Assembly (NCBI GenBank): GCA_020024475.1
Contig: JAHHTS010000004.1
Coordinates: 1 to 58,527 of the forward strand
Reading direction: 5' to 3'
Origin: Oscillospiraceae bacterium
GTDB taxonomy: Bacteria; Bacillota; Clostridia; Oscillospirales; Ruminococcaceae
Length of the DNA stretch: 58,527 nucleotides
Part shown: positions 16,492-25,493 of the stretch, piece after piece
Layout: every line of letters starts with the position of its first letter
Numbering within the stretch: the stretch's first letter is position 1
Program-made: the position numbers and the translations under genes
Notes under the pieces: model-generated
What the model saw: the letters and a program-made list of their open reading frames with translations, nothing else
Told to the model about the DNA's origin: nothing
The model's database searches: none

Positions 16492-17919
16492 TTAGATTGA
16501 ACCATTTGCAACTGCTGATTTAATGCTTTCAGCTGTTGACTGTTTTGCGTGTGTATCAACCTTTGTTGCTGCTTTTGCTCCCATATGTGTGAGACAGCCT
16601 GCACCATTGATACAACCACCTTCACAAATCATACCCTCAATAAAGTTTTCTTTCAAAATGCCTTTTGACAGTTTGAGAAGTGCTATCTTACATTCATCTA
16701 CACCACTACATGTTGCTGGTACTACTTTGAAATCAAGACCCTGTTCTTCAATAGCTCTTGCTGCTGCGCCTGTAAGTCCACCTGAATGTGCAAAAATTCT
16801 ACCATAGAATGATGCATCATTAAGATCATCTTCTGGAAGTTCCGTAATTTCAATATCTCTTGAGTCTAAAAGAGCCTGCAATTCTTCAAATGTTATAACG
16901 CTATCTACATAAGGACGAACTGATTCTCTTTTAATTTCTGCTTTTTTAGCGGTACAAGGCCCGATAAATACAGTTTTTGCTGTTGGGTCTTGTTCCTTTA
17001 TAAATTTACCGAGTTCTGCCATTGGTGAAAGATTGTGTGAAATGTATTCTTTTACCTGTGGATAGAACTTTTCTATATATGATACAAAAGCTGGACAGCA
17101 GCTACTTGTAAGTTTACCTTTTTCCGCAAGTTCAGCAGCTTCTTTAAGTGCTACCATATCTGCACCAAGTGCTACTTCTTTAACATCTGTGAAGCCAAGT
17201 TCTTTTATACCACTGATAACCTGTCCAAGTTTTGCATAGCCGAACTGGCTTGCGATTGCTGGTGCTACCATTGCATATAGTTTTGTTCCGTTAGCTTTTG
17301 CATCTTTTATCATCTCAATTACTTCAAGTATATAGCTCTTATCCATAATTGCACCAAATGGACAACGATATACGCAAGCACCACAAGCTACGCATTTATC
17401 ATTATTGATAAGTGCTGAACCATCTTCTTCATTGATTTCGATTGCGTCCATTTTGCAAGCTGACTGACACGGACGCTTATAGTTGTGTATTGCACTAAAC
17501 TGACAAGCATTTGCACATTTACCACAGTTGATACATTTACTTTTATCAATGTGTGCCTGATGGTTTTTATCAAATGTAATTGCACCAACTGGACAAACAT
17601 CGCTACAACGCTTTGCTATACAGCCACGACATGAATCTGTTACCTGATAACCGCCAACCGGACATTCGTCACATGCTATTGGCATAACCTCAATTACATT
17701 AGGATTTGATTCATCTCCACCCATTGCAATTTTCATTCTCTCTGTGATAATTGCCCTTTCTTTGTATACGCAGCAACGCATCGTTGGTTCTTTATTAGGC
17801 ATAATTGTTTTTGGAATTTCTGAAAAATTCTTCAGAAGTGTATCATCAAATGCGTTTCTCGCAATTTCCCTAAGAACTCTATATTTAAGGTGCTGTACTT
17901 TTGTATCAAATTTATACAT
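16492..17919 (-). CDS. [FeFe] hydrogenase, group B type
   Basis: 475 residues. N-terminal ferredoxin-like region with many Fe-S cysteines (about 83-110; CINCGKC 129-135; CVACGAC 176-182), then the H-cluster domain with its three motifs: TSSCCPAF (271-278), IGPCTAKKAE (319-328) and EGMICEGGCINGAG (428-441). The Cys ligands at 275, 322, 432 and 436 are present, but the Met of the usual MPC motif is Gly and the TSCCPxW Trp is Phe, as in group B enzymes. Probably cytosolic, exchanging electrons with ferredoxin. Last gene of the rex operon. Confidence 0.88.
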   Translation of the reverse strand: MYKFDTKVQHLKYRVLREIARNAFDDTLLKNFSEIPKTIMPNKEPTMRCCVYKERAIITERMKIAMGGDESNPNVIEVMPIACDECPVGGYQVTDSCRGCIAKRCSDVCPVGAITFDKNHQAHIDKSKCINCGKCANACQFSAIHNYKRPCQSACKMDAIEINEEDGSALINNDKCVACGACVYRCPFGAIMDKSYILEVIEMIKDAKANGTKLYAMVAPAIASQFGYAKLGQVISGIKELGFTDVKEVALGADMVALKEAAELAEKGKLTSSCCPAFVSYIEKFYPQVKEYISHNLSPMAELGKFIKEQDPTAKTVFIGPCTAKKAEIKRESVRPYVDSVITFEELQALLDSRDIEITELPEDDLNDASFYGRIFAHSGGLTGAAARAIEEQGLDFKVVPATCSGVDECKIALLKLSKGILKENFIEGMICEGGCINGAGCLTHMGAKAATKVDTHAKQSTAESIKSAVANGSI

Positions 17920-17935
17920 ATATCTTTTTCCTTTT

Positions 17936-19108
17936 CTAAAACTTGTAAATTTTTACTGTTTTATCCATTTTTTTCAGCAGTTCACATATTCTGTCAACTA
18001 GATTCCGCTTCATGCCAACTTTTATCATCTCCATATCATGATGTGCTGTGTTTACAGCCTTTCCGAAGAAAAAGTTTATATCAGTAGCTTTATCTATAAG
18101 TGCCTCTGCTATTAAGCTTGCCCCATCTTGGCCCATTGCATAATCTGGAAACGGCTGTGGAGCTTCATACCGTTCCTGCATATATTGTAAAACTCTATTG
18201 AGTGTAACAATCCCTTCTGTCACTAGGTCTACCCCTTCTATTTTGGACATAGGTGGTACATCACTTTCAAGTGACGAGTCTATCGGTATTATGGGCTTTC
18301 CTAAATACTGGCTGACTAACTTAGCTGTTGTTCCACCACTTACTATCTTTTCACCTCTCTTAGAGAAGAAAAGGGAAAGCATTAAAGTGTCATCTTCCTT
18401 ATTTGCCGGAGGACCTACCATTATATTTATCGTCTTACGCTTACGAACTTTCAATACACAAATAGTAGTGTCGTCTTTTGGAATCTCTCCGTAAAGTTTA
18501 TATATTTTTTCAAGAACTGTAGTTTGTATCGACCGTGCTGACGCACTATCAGAATAAATTTGTTGACAATATATGGCAACATGGTCTCTTGTCCAGTTCT
18601 TCATATCAAAAAATTCATTTTTGCTGGCATAAAGTGCGCCGTCAGACATACTTATAAATGTGTCATGTTCTTGCAACTGAATTTTTGACTGATAAATATC
18701 CTTGCCTTCTATATTCCTTTGGGTTGTGGAATAATCATATATAACACCATCACGAAGCATTATCGTATGCGGATTGTCATAGTCAATTATCTGAGCCGAC
18801 ATATCTTTTTCTATTTTTATTATTGTAAAAGTTGAGTAAGCTACCCCTCTTTCACTACATATAGGCAATGTTTTTGCAATAGCCCGCACAGCTTGCTCTA
18901 TACTCATATCATTTGCAAGCATCGTGGATATAATCTTGCTAGTGAGCGTGGAAAGTATATTAGCTTTTACTCCACTTCCTAGACCATCGGCAAGTACCAT
19001 AACCATTCCGCCATCGTCATCTCGGATTATCTGTACTTGATCCCCACATAACGATTCGCCGTATTTGTTAAGGCTATTCCAGCTGGATTCTACAAAAAGG
19101 TTATTCAT
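17936..19108 (-). CDS. SpoIIE-type PP2C phosphatase with unknown C-terminal domain
   Basis: 390 residues. Residues 1-222 form a PP2C/SpoIIE phosphatase: LADGLGSG (Asp41), SMSDGA (Asp156) and KDDTTICVLKV (Asp212/213) supply metal ligands. Residues about 225-390 are an extension I cannot name, beginning with TINIMVGPP and containing SGGTTAKLVSQYLG and TEGIVTLNRVL. Unlike sporulation SpoIIE there is no membrane domain. It overlaps the upstream sensory hydrogenase gene by 8 bp, so its likely role is as output of that sensor. Confidence 0.85.
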   Translation of the reverse strand: MNNLFVESSWNSLNKYGESLCGDQVQIIRDDDGGMVMVLADGLGSGVKANILSTLTSKIISTMLANDMSIEQAVRAIAKTLPICSERGVAYSTFTIIKIEKDMSAQIIDYDNPHTIMLRDGVIYDYSTTQRNIEGKDIYQSKIQLQEHDTFISMSDGALYASKNEFFDMKNWTRDHVAIYCQQIYSDSASARSIQTTVLEKIYKLYGEIPKDDTTICVLKVRKRKTINIMVGPPANKEDDTLMLSLFFSKRGEKIVSGGTTAKLVSQYLGKPIIPIDSSLESDVPPMSKIEGVDLVTEGIVTLNRVLQYMQERYEAPQPFPDYAMGQDGASLIAEALIDKATDINFFFGKAVNTAHHDMEMIKVGMKRNLVDRICELLKKMDKTVKIYKF

Positions 19109-20771
19109 CTTTTAATGTTTCCTCCATTTTTGAGAGAGCTATCTGTGTTTCTGCCACTGTTTCTCCCAAAAGTGACGCTATTTCTTGCACAACTCTCATC
19201 TGATTATCTATAACCTTACCTGTGATTTCTACCGCTTTTGCATTTGTTGCAGCTTTTCTTGCCTTTGCTGTGCTTTCTTCAGTTATATCTCTTATTATGA
19301 GAGTTACAACTTTGTATTCTTTATCATAAAATGCTGTTTGAGCAAGATATTTATCATAGTCGGACATATATGTAACTCTATCTTTGATTACTTTTTCACT
19401 ATCAACAGCTTCTTCGCATATGGCTGTATCAAGAATCCTATCAACTGGCAGTCCTAAAATAGCCTTTGCAAATGGCATATTTACTATATCACAAGCTGCC
19501 TGATTTATCTGCTGTATGACAAAATCTTCATCCATTACAATAATTCCGTTTGGCGTATGCTCAATGACATTGTCAGAGAAAGATTGAGATTTTTCTATTA
19601 GATACGGCAAACACATATTTATTTCTGCTTTTCCATTCCATACAGCAACAGCTTTGTCATAACATGAATTATAACCACATCCGCCACAATTAAGTCTTTT
19701 TTCTGGATCAGTTTTGCCCATTTGGTCAAATATCCTATCTATCTCTACTTTGCTTGGCTTGCGTTTTCCACTTCCCATATAAGTATGGCTCTTTTTAGTG
19801 CTTTGCGGAAATTTTACATCAAAATCCTTTGTACCAGCATAATCCACCACCGCTATATAATCGCTTATAGGCTTAATTGCGGCTGTCTCCATGGCAGGAC
19901 CACCAATACAACTTTCTGTACAAAAACTCATCTCAACAAAACAGTTTTTCAACTTGCCCGCAATTATATCTTTTATCGCATTAATACAATTATAATGTCC
20001 ATCAATTGAAATATAATGTATACCATCTTCATGTTGCATGGTTTTTATAATACCACCACTTGTTGGGAAAAGTCTTGCTTTACCTGCTGGTTCACTGTCC
20101 GCTTGTTGCTGTATAACTACGCCTTCTTCTCTCATCCATTTTGAAAGTTCGATATATGTAAGAACCACATCAACATCTCCAGGGTACTGCTCAATTTCTG
20201 ACTTTTTAGAAATACAAGGACCTATAAACACGGTGAACGCATCTGGATATTCTTCTCTTATCATTCTACAATGCGCCTGCATAGGCGTTACAACCTTTGC
20301 AAGGTATGGCAATGCTGTTGGATAATATTTTTCGATAAGTGAATTTAGTGAGTGACAACACGATGAGATTAACACATTCGTCTGTTTCTCTTTAAGAATT
20401 TTTTCGTATTCAGTCTTTACAACCGTAGCACCACGAGCTGTTTCCTGCGCATCAAAAAATCCTAGCTGTTTAAGTGCTTTTCTCATTGATTCTATTGTAG
20501 CCCCTTTATAGTTGGCTACAAAACTAGGTGCAACCGATGCAATAACCCTTTTGCCTTCTTTTATCCGTTTTTTAACTACATCATAGTCATTTCGGATTGT
20601 CTTTGCATTTTGTGGGCAAACCTTGAAACATCCACCACACTGTATGCAGTCCTGTTGTATTATCTCTGCGTGATTATCCCTAAAAGAAATACTTTTTACC
20701 GGACACGCTCTTATACATTTATAACAGTTCTGACAGTTGTTTCGATTGAATTGAATAAAATTTCCTTCCAT
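19101..20771 (-). CDS. Sensory [FeFe] hydrogenase (HydS/HsfB-like) with PAS domain
   Basis: 556 residues. Two N-terminal [4Fe-4S] motifs (CQNCYKC 13-19, CIQCGGC 42-48), an H-cluster domain with degenerate motifs SSCCHS (136-141), IGPCISKK (183-190) and FCTESCIGG (283-291), a Fe-S domain (CGGCGYNSC 362-370 with Cys387), a PAS domain (about 400-495) and a C-terminal helical tail. This order matches group C sensory hydrogenases, proposed to sense H2. Sits directly after rex and before the phosphatase, suggesting a sensor-phosphatase pair. Confidence 0.87.
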   Translation of the reverse strand: MEGNFIQFNRNNCQNCYKCIRACPVKSISFRDNHAEIIQQDCIQCGGCFKVCPQNAKTIRNDYDVVKKRIKEGKRVIASVAPSFVANYKGATIESMRKALKQLGFFDAQETARGATVVKTEYEKILKEKQTNVLISSCCHSLNSLIEKYYPTALPYLAKVVTPMQAHCRMIREEYPDAFTVFIGPCISKKSEIEQYPGDVDVVLTYIELSKWMREEGVVIQQQADSEPAGKARLFPTSGGIIKTMQHEDGIHYISIDGHYNCINAIKDIIAGKLKNCFVEMSFCTESCIGGPAMETAAIKPISDYIAVVDYAGTKDFDVKFPQSTKKSHTYMGSGKRKPSKVEIDRIFDQMGKTDPEKRLNCGGCGYNSCYDKAVAVWNGKAEINMCLPYLIEKSQSFSDNVIEHTPNGIIVMDEDFVIQQINQAACDIVNMPFAKAILGLPVDRILDTAICEEAVDSEKVIKDRVTYMSDYDKYLAQTAFYDKEYKVVTLIIRDITEESTAKARKAATNAKAVEITGKVIDNQMRVVQEIASLLGETVAETQIALSKMEETLKDE

Positions 20772-20777
20772 TGACCT

Positions 20778-21416
20778 TTACTCTTCTCCTTGTAAAGCCT
20801 CGTTAAGTTTATTTGACAAAACAGCAAGTCCTGTTGCCATGTTTTCATTCTGAACTATTATTCCTTTTGGTACTGACAATGATGTTGGTGCAAAATTCCA
20901 TATTGCTTTTATTCCAGCACCCACAAGTATATCGCAAACACTCTGTGCCGCTGTTGCAGGGGTTGTAATAATTCCTATGTTGATATTCATTCTTTTAACA
21001 AGCTCAGGCACTTTTTCAGTTGCAAATATCGGTTTGCCTTTGACATATGAGCCACAAAGATTTTCATTCAAATCAAAACCTGCTACTATATTAAGTCCAT
21101 AGCTTCTAAAACCTTCATAACCAAGAAGCGCTTTGCCCAGGTCACCTGCCCCTACTAATACTGCATCTTTTGTATTATTGTAATCAAGAAAATTTTGCAA
21201 ATCTTTTATTAGAACTTTTGTCTCATATCCTACTTTTGGTCTTCCTGCACTTGATGCGCATGAAAGGTCTTTTCTAACTTGCACATGATTTAATTCAAGT
21301 AAATTTGCTATTGTTGTGGCAGAGATATATTCCACTCCTTCTTCCAATTTTTCTTCTAGTAAAGAAAGATAAACCGGTAGTCGATAAAGTGTCCGTTTTG
21401 AAATTTGTTTGTTCAT
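20778..21416 (-). CDS. rex: Redox-sensing transcriptional repressor Rex
   Basis: 212 residues. N-terminal winged helix (ISKRTLYRLPVYLSLLEE and HVQVRKDLSCASSAGRPKVGY) and C-terminal Rossmann domain with the dinucleotide loop VLVGAGDLGKALL. Rex releases its operators when NADH/NAD+ rises and controls fermentation and hydrogenase genes in other clostridia. As first gene of the operon it may control it, but I did not find a clear TTGTTA-N6-TAACAA type site in the upstream gap. Confidence 0.95.
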   Translation of the reverse strand: MNKQISKRTLYRLPVYLSLLEEKLEEGVEYISATTIANLLELNHVQVRKDLSCASSAGRPKVGYETKVLIKDLQNFLDYNNTKDAVLVGAGDLGKALLGYEGFRSYGLNIVAGFDLNENLCGSYVKGKPIFATEKVPELVKRMNINIGIITTPATAAQSVCDILVGAGIKAIWNFAPTSLSVPKGIIVQNENMATGLAVLSNKLNEALQGEE

Positions 21417-21468
21417 TCTCTGTCTCCTTGATTGAATATTTTTATATCGATATCATCGATGTAATTAT

Positions 21469-21498
21469 ATAATATCTCTATTATATATATCTTGTCAA
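21469..21498 (-). promoter_or_regulatory. Candidate promoter of the rex-hydrogenase operon
   Basis: Minus-strand TTGACA (21493-21498) and TATTAT (21469-21474) with an 18-bp spacer. A repeated ATCGAT (21446-21451 and 21455-21460) lies just downstream near the start and might be an operator. Confidence 0.5.
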
Positions 21499-21668
21499 TG
21501 ATAAAAAACTTCCATAAAGAATATTTCTTTTTTTGTACAAAAACCTGATTATATAAACAGATTTTTATGTAAAACATTCATATAGTTTGTAAAATCTTGA
21601 TGGAAAATCTTGTAACTGTTTTTCATTGTGCTACAATAAAATAATAAAGCTAAAGGAGATTTTTTTAG

Positions 21669-22328
21669 ATGATAACATATAAAGAAGTAAAAGAAAATAA
21701 AGAAATTCGAACATATATAGAAATGGCTGACAAATCTTTAGGTGCTTTGGGTTTTACCGAACACAGCTTTGCCCATGTAACAAGAAGCGCCGAGGTAGCT
21801 GGCAAAATTTTGGGCGACATGGGTTTTAATGATAGAACTGTTGAACTTGGGAAAATCGCTGGGTTTATGCATGACATAGGCAATGTGGTGAACCGAGTTG
21901 ATCACGCACAGTCTGGCGCTATTATGGCTTTTCGTATATTAGACAAAATGAATATGGACGCTGTTGAAACTGCACAGGTTATAGGCGCCATTGGAAACCA
22001 TGACGAAAATACTGCTTTTCCTGTAAATGAGCTAGCTGCAGCACTTATTCTCGCTGACAAAAGCGATGTTCGCCGTAGCCGTGTAAGAAATAAAAATTCT
22101 ACCAACTTCGATATTCATGACCGAGTAAACTACGCTGTTACAAAATCCGAACTTATCACTGACATTGAAAATAAAACATTCGTGTTGAATCTAGAAATTG
22201 ATGAAACAATAAGCCATATTTCAGAATACTTTGAAATTTTTTTAAATCGTATGCTTCTCTGCCGCCGTGCAGCAGGCTATTTCAATATGAATTTCGAGCT
22301 TAATATGAACGGCGTAAGAGTAATGTAA
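21669..22328 (+). CDS. HD-domain phosphohydrolase
   Basis: 219 residues. HD-superfamily metal ligands: His at HSFAHVTRS, the HD pair in GFMHDIGN (68-69), His in IGNHDE, and Asp in LADKSDVRRSR. This set is typical of phosphohydrolases acting on nucleotides or other phosphate compounds; substrate unknown. ATG 21669 follows AAAGGAG. Divergent from rex, with a 252-bp shared upstream region. Confidence 0.85.
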   Translation: MITYKEVKENKEIRTYIEMADKSLGALGFTEHSFAHVTRSAEVAGKILGDMGFNDRTVELGKIAGFMHDIGNVVNRVDHAQSGAIMAFRILDKMNMDAVETAQVIGAIGNHDENTAFPVNELAAALILADKSDVRRSRVRNKNSTNFDIHDRVNYAVTKSELITDIENKTFVLNLEIDETISHISEYFEIFLNRMLLCRRAAGYFNMNFELNMNGVRVM

Positions 22329-22393
22329 TTTTTTGTTTGGCTGTAACAAAATTTTATGATATACTTATAAAAAATATTTTTTGGAGAGATTAT

Positions 22394-23194
22394 ATGATTA
22401 AACTGGTTGCTTCTGACCTTGATGGAACTCTTTTAAACGGAAAACTTTCGATTCCTGATGATTTTTTCGATGTTCTCAACAGAATGAAAAAACAAGGAAT
22501 CACAATGGTCGCAGCCTCTGGCAGAGATTTTAACGGAGCCACACAGTTCTTTGGGGATAAAGCAAACGAACTTATTTTTATCTGTGATAATGGTGCAAAT
22601 ATCTATAACAGGGGCGTTCTTGTGGAAACGCATAACCTGGATAGAAAAAAAATACATAATATACTAAAAGTCCTAGACAATATTCATGGTGCCGACCCTA
22701 TGCTTTGCGGTACTCATGGTACATATATTTCCCAAAAATCTTCTCCTGCGTTTATAAAGAAAATGTCTAATCATTATTCACCGGTGGTTTTTGTAGATAA
22801 TCTGTATGATATTGATGATGATATTTTCAAAATTTCAGTTTACGATCCAACTGGAGATATAAGAAGTAATACCTTCAACCCTTTGATTGATATGCTAGGC
22901 AGCAGCGCTACAATACACATTTCATCAGAAGTGTGGGTTGATATTATGGATAAAACTGCTAATAAAGGAATTGCCCTAAAACAAGTACAACAGCAGTTAA
23001 ACATTGGATATGATGAAACAATGGCTTTTGGGGATTTCTACAATGATGAACCTCTACTAAAACAGGCAAAATATGCGTTTGTTATGGAAAATGGCAAAGA
23101 AGACTTAAAAAAGAAATACCCTTATAAAGCAAAAAGCAATAATGATTCTGGTGTTACAAAAGCCATTAGAGAATGGATTTTCCACGAAAAATAA
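22394..23194 (+). CDS. HAD-superfamily (Cof-type) phosphatase
   Basis: 266 residues. HAD motif I is VASDLDGTLLNG, motif II AASGR, motif III and IV around DKTANKGIALKQV and AFGDFYNDEPLL, typical of Cof/YkrA sugar- or nucleotide-phosphate phosphatases. ATG 22394 is chosen because GGAGAG lies just upstream; an earlier frame start at 22337 adds a non-conserved tail. Confidence 0.9.
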   Translation: MIKLVASDLDGTLLNGKLSIPDDFFDVLNRMKKQGITMVAASGRDFNGATQFFGDKANELIFICDNGANIYNRGVLVETHNLDRKKIHNILKVLDNIHGADPMLCGTHGTYISQKSSPAFIKKMSNHYSPVVFVDNLYDIDDDIFKISVYDPTGDIRSNTFNPLIDMLGSSATIHISSEVWVDIMDKTANKGIALKQVQQQLNIGYDETMAFGDFYNDEPLLKQAKYAFVMENGKEDLKKKYPYKAKSNNDSGVTKAIREWIFHEK

Positions 23195-23206
23195 TAATTT
23201 TATGTC

Positions 23207-23232
23207 GCAGGTGTTTTCACCTGCTTTTTGTT
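23207..23232 (+). terminator. Terminator after the HAD gene
   Basis: GCAGGTG-TTTT-CACCTGC stem-loop followed by a T-rich run. Confidence 0.85.
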
Positions 23233-23360
23233 TTTATTGCCTAATTTTACATTCTTTTTTGGCTATTATTCCTATTATAATCGTTTGTTATTTCTTTGTA
23301 TTTTTGTATAAATTGATGTATAATTTACATATAACTTAAATATTTGGAGTTGAAATAAAT

Positions 23361-24488
23361 ATGTATAAAAATAGAGAGGTTTTTGCTGTGGTTTTAGCTG
23401 CCGGCAAAGGAACAAGAATAGGATTTGATAAAATGCTTTATAAGATTGATGAATTTGAAGTTGTTCATCATTCAATTAAAGCTTTTCAAGATAATGATTT
23501 CATAGATAAGATTATCGTCGTTGGAGGGGAAAATATCTACGAAGTTGAAAAAATAGCAAATCGTTTTTCGAAGGTTTGTTCAGTAGTCAAAGGTGGAGAA
23601 ACAAGAGCGGTAAGTGTTTTAAACTCTCTAGAAAAAGTTAACGGCGGTGCTTTAGTTGCTATACATGATGGCGCAAGACCTTTTGTAAGTCAACAAGTAA
23701 TAAATAATGCTATTAAAGGCGCTTTCGATAACAGTGCCGCTGTCCCTTGTGTTAAAGTTAAAGATACTATAAAACAATCCGAAGGCGAATTTATCACTCA
23801 AACTTTCGAAAGAGATAGACTTTATATCACTCAAACGCCTCAAGTTTTTAATAGCGATATGTACAAACAACTAATCGATGTGTATTTTGACAAGTATATA
23901 ACGGACGATGCACAGCTTTTTGAAAAAGCTGGTATAAAAGTTAAAATTACCGAAGGAGATTACAAAAATTATAAAATTACAACTATTGATGACATAAAAA
24001 AGGAGAAAAACATGAGAATAGGTCACGGATATGATGTACATAAACTTGTAGAAGGTAGAAAGCTAATTATGGGTGGCGTAGAAATTCCATATGAAAAAGG
24101 GCTACTAGGTCACAGTGACGCTGATGTTGTGCTTCACGCTGTTATGGACAGTTTGCTTGGTGCAATGGCTCTTGGCGATATAGGAAAACACTTTCCTGAT
24201 ACAGACGAAAAATACAAAGATTGTAACAGCATGAACCTTATGCACCATGTTGCTGATATGATTTTTGACAAAGGTGCCGATATAGAAAATATCGATGTTA
24301 CAATTCTTTGTCAAAAACCTAAGCTAGCCCCTCATATAATGAAGATGAGGGAAAATATTGCAGACGCTCTACACTGCGATTTGAATAAAATTTCTGTTAA
24401 AGCTACCACTGAAGAAGGTCTGGGATTCACTGGTGAAGGTCTTGGAATTTCTTGTCATTGCGTTTGCCTTTTGAAAACTTCTAATTAA
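23361..24488 (+). CDS. ispDF: Bifunctional IspD-IspF isoprenoid enzyme
   Basis: Carries two steps of the MEP pathway. Residues 1-217 are IspD (MEP cytidylyltransferase: VVLAAGKGTRIG, AIHDGARPFV, TQTPQVF) and 218-375 are IspF (2C-methyl-D-erythritol 2,4-cyclodiphosphate synthase: MRIGHGYDVH, LGHSDADVVLHAV, KATTEEGLGFTGEG). The linker DIKKEKN is encoded by a perfect AAGGAG ribosome site followed six bases later by ATG 24012, so free IspF of 158 residues may also be made. IspE is not in the window. Confidence 0.95.
   Translation: MYKNREVFAVVLAAGKGTRIGFDKMLYKIDEFEVVHHSIKAFQDNDFIDKIIVVGGENIYEVEKIANRFSKVCSVVKGGETRAVSVLNSLEKVNGGALVAIHDGARPFVSQQVINNAIKGAFDNSAAVPCVKVKDTIKQSEGEFITQTFERDRLYITQTPQVFNSDMYKQLIDVYFDKYITDDAQLFEKAGIKVKITEGDYKNYKITTIDDIKKEKNMRIGHGYDVHKLVEGRKLIMGGVEIPYEKGLLGHSDADVVLHAVMDSLLGAMALGDIGKHFPDTDEKYKDCNSMNLMHHVADMIFDKGADIENIDVTILCQKPKLAPHIMKMRENIADALHCDLNKISVKATTEEGLGFTGEGLGISCHCVCLLKTSN
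23998..24014 (+). promoter_or_regulatory. Internal ribosome-binding site and ATG for stand-alone IspF
   Basis: AAAAGGAG with a six-base spacer precedes ATG 24012, exactly at the IspD/IspF boundary and in frame with the fusion. Strength and placement match real start sites elsewhere in the window. Confidence 0.65.
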
Positions 24489-24614
24489 GGTTAAAATTTG
24501 ATTAATGTTTTATTACAATTTTCTTATTTCTCTTTTAATACCATTATTATTATGTTATTATAGAATAACAAACGGTTTACACGCATTTTTTAATTCTTAC
24601 GGGACGGTGAATTT

Positions 24615-25493
24615 ATGAATTTTAGCAACTTGACTAACGCTTTTTTAAGTATAGTGCAGTCAATAGGAATTTTCGATGTTCTTGATATTGCCATAATCAC
24701 AATCATCATATACCGGGTTTTAAGTCTTTTGAAAAAGACAAGGGCTTTTCAACTTCTTAAAGGGGTTATCCTTGTTCTTGCTGTATACATTTTAGCAATA
24801 CGGCTTAAACTTAAAACTCTTAAATTTTTAATTCAAAATTTATTGCAAGTTGGTCTTATTGCCCTTTTGGTCGTATTCCAGCCAGAGGTGCGTCGTGCCC
24901 TTGAGCAGGTTGGTAATGCCAATGTTTTAATGGCTAATCTGTTTAAAAAGAAAACCCCTGAACAAGCCGAAATTGACCGTTTACGCAAAGCCATTGCCGC
25001 TATATGTGACGGTGTGGAAAAAATGAGTGAGGACCGTACAGGCGCTTTGATTGTTATGGAAAAGTTTGGAAAATTAGACACAATAAAACAATCAGGTACT
25101 TTTGTAAATGCAGATATAACGCCTGAAATCATAGGAACTATTTTCTATGAAGGCACTCCTCTGCATGATGGTGCCACTATAATTCACGATGGCAGAATAA
25201 CTCACGCAGGTTGCGTGCTTCCCCTTTCAGACAATCTAGAAATCAGCAAAGAAATGGGTACTCGTCACCGTGCAGCTTTAGGTTTGAGCGAGGTGAGTGA
25301 TGCTATTCCTATCGTCGTTAGTGAGGAAACAGGTACTATTTCTTTTGCTAAAAATGGCGTTTTAGTTAGACATTTAGATCGACAATCTCTTTACGATATG
25401 CTTACTAAAGAATTTATTCAGCCTATTATTGATTCCAGCGAAAAGCCTCGGCAAACAAACTTTTTAAGGAGGAAACACAATGAAAAACAATAA
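24615..25493 (+). CDS. cdaA: Diadenylate cyclase CdaA (DisA_N domain)
   Basis: Makes cyclic di-AMP from two ATP at the membrane. 292 residues: three N-terminal transmembrane helices (about 15-90), then the DAC domain with LHDGATII and GTRHRAALGLSE, the catalytic DGA and RHR motifs. The end overlaps cdaR by 14 bp, and AGGAGG for the next gene lies inside this reading frame. Regulates wall, potassium and osmotic balance in Firmicutes. Confidence 0.95.
   Translation: MNFSNLTNAFLSIVQSIGIFDVLDIAIITIIIYRVLSLLKKTRAFQLLKGVILVLAVYILAIRLKLKTLKFLIQNLLQVGLIALLVVFQPEVRRALEQVGNANVLMANLFKKKTPEQAEIDRLRKAIAAICDGVEKMSEDRTGALIVMEKFGKLDTIKQSGTFVNADITPEIIGTIFYEGTPLHDGATIIHDGRITHAGCVLPLSDNLEISKEMGTRHRAALGLSEVSDAIPIVVSEETGTISFAKNGVLVRHLDRQSLYDMLTKEFIQPIIDSSEKPRQTNFLRRKHNEKQ

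Noticed and set aside
17936..19108. Sporulation phosphatase SpoIIE
   Set aside because: It has only the PP2C domain, no ten-helix membrane part, and sits with hydrogenases, so it is not the sporulation protein.
21417..21668. Rex operator in front of rex
   Set aside because: No TTGTTA-N6-TAACA-like site was found; only an ATCGAT repeat, which is not the Rex motif.
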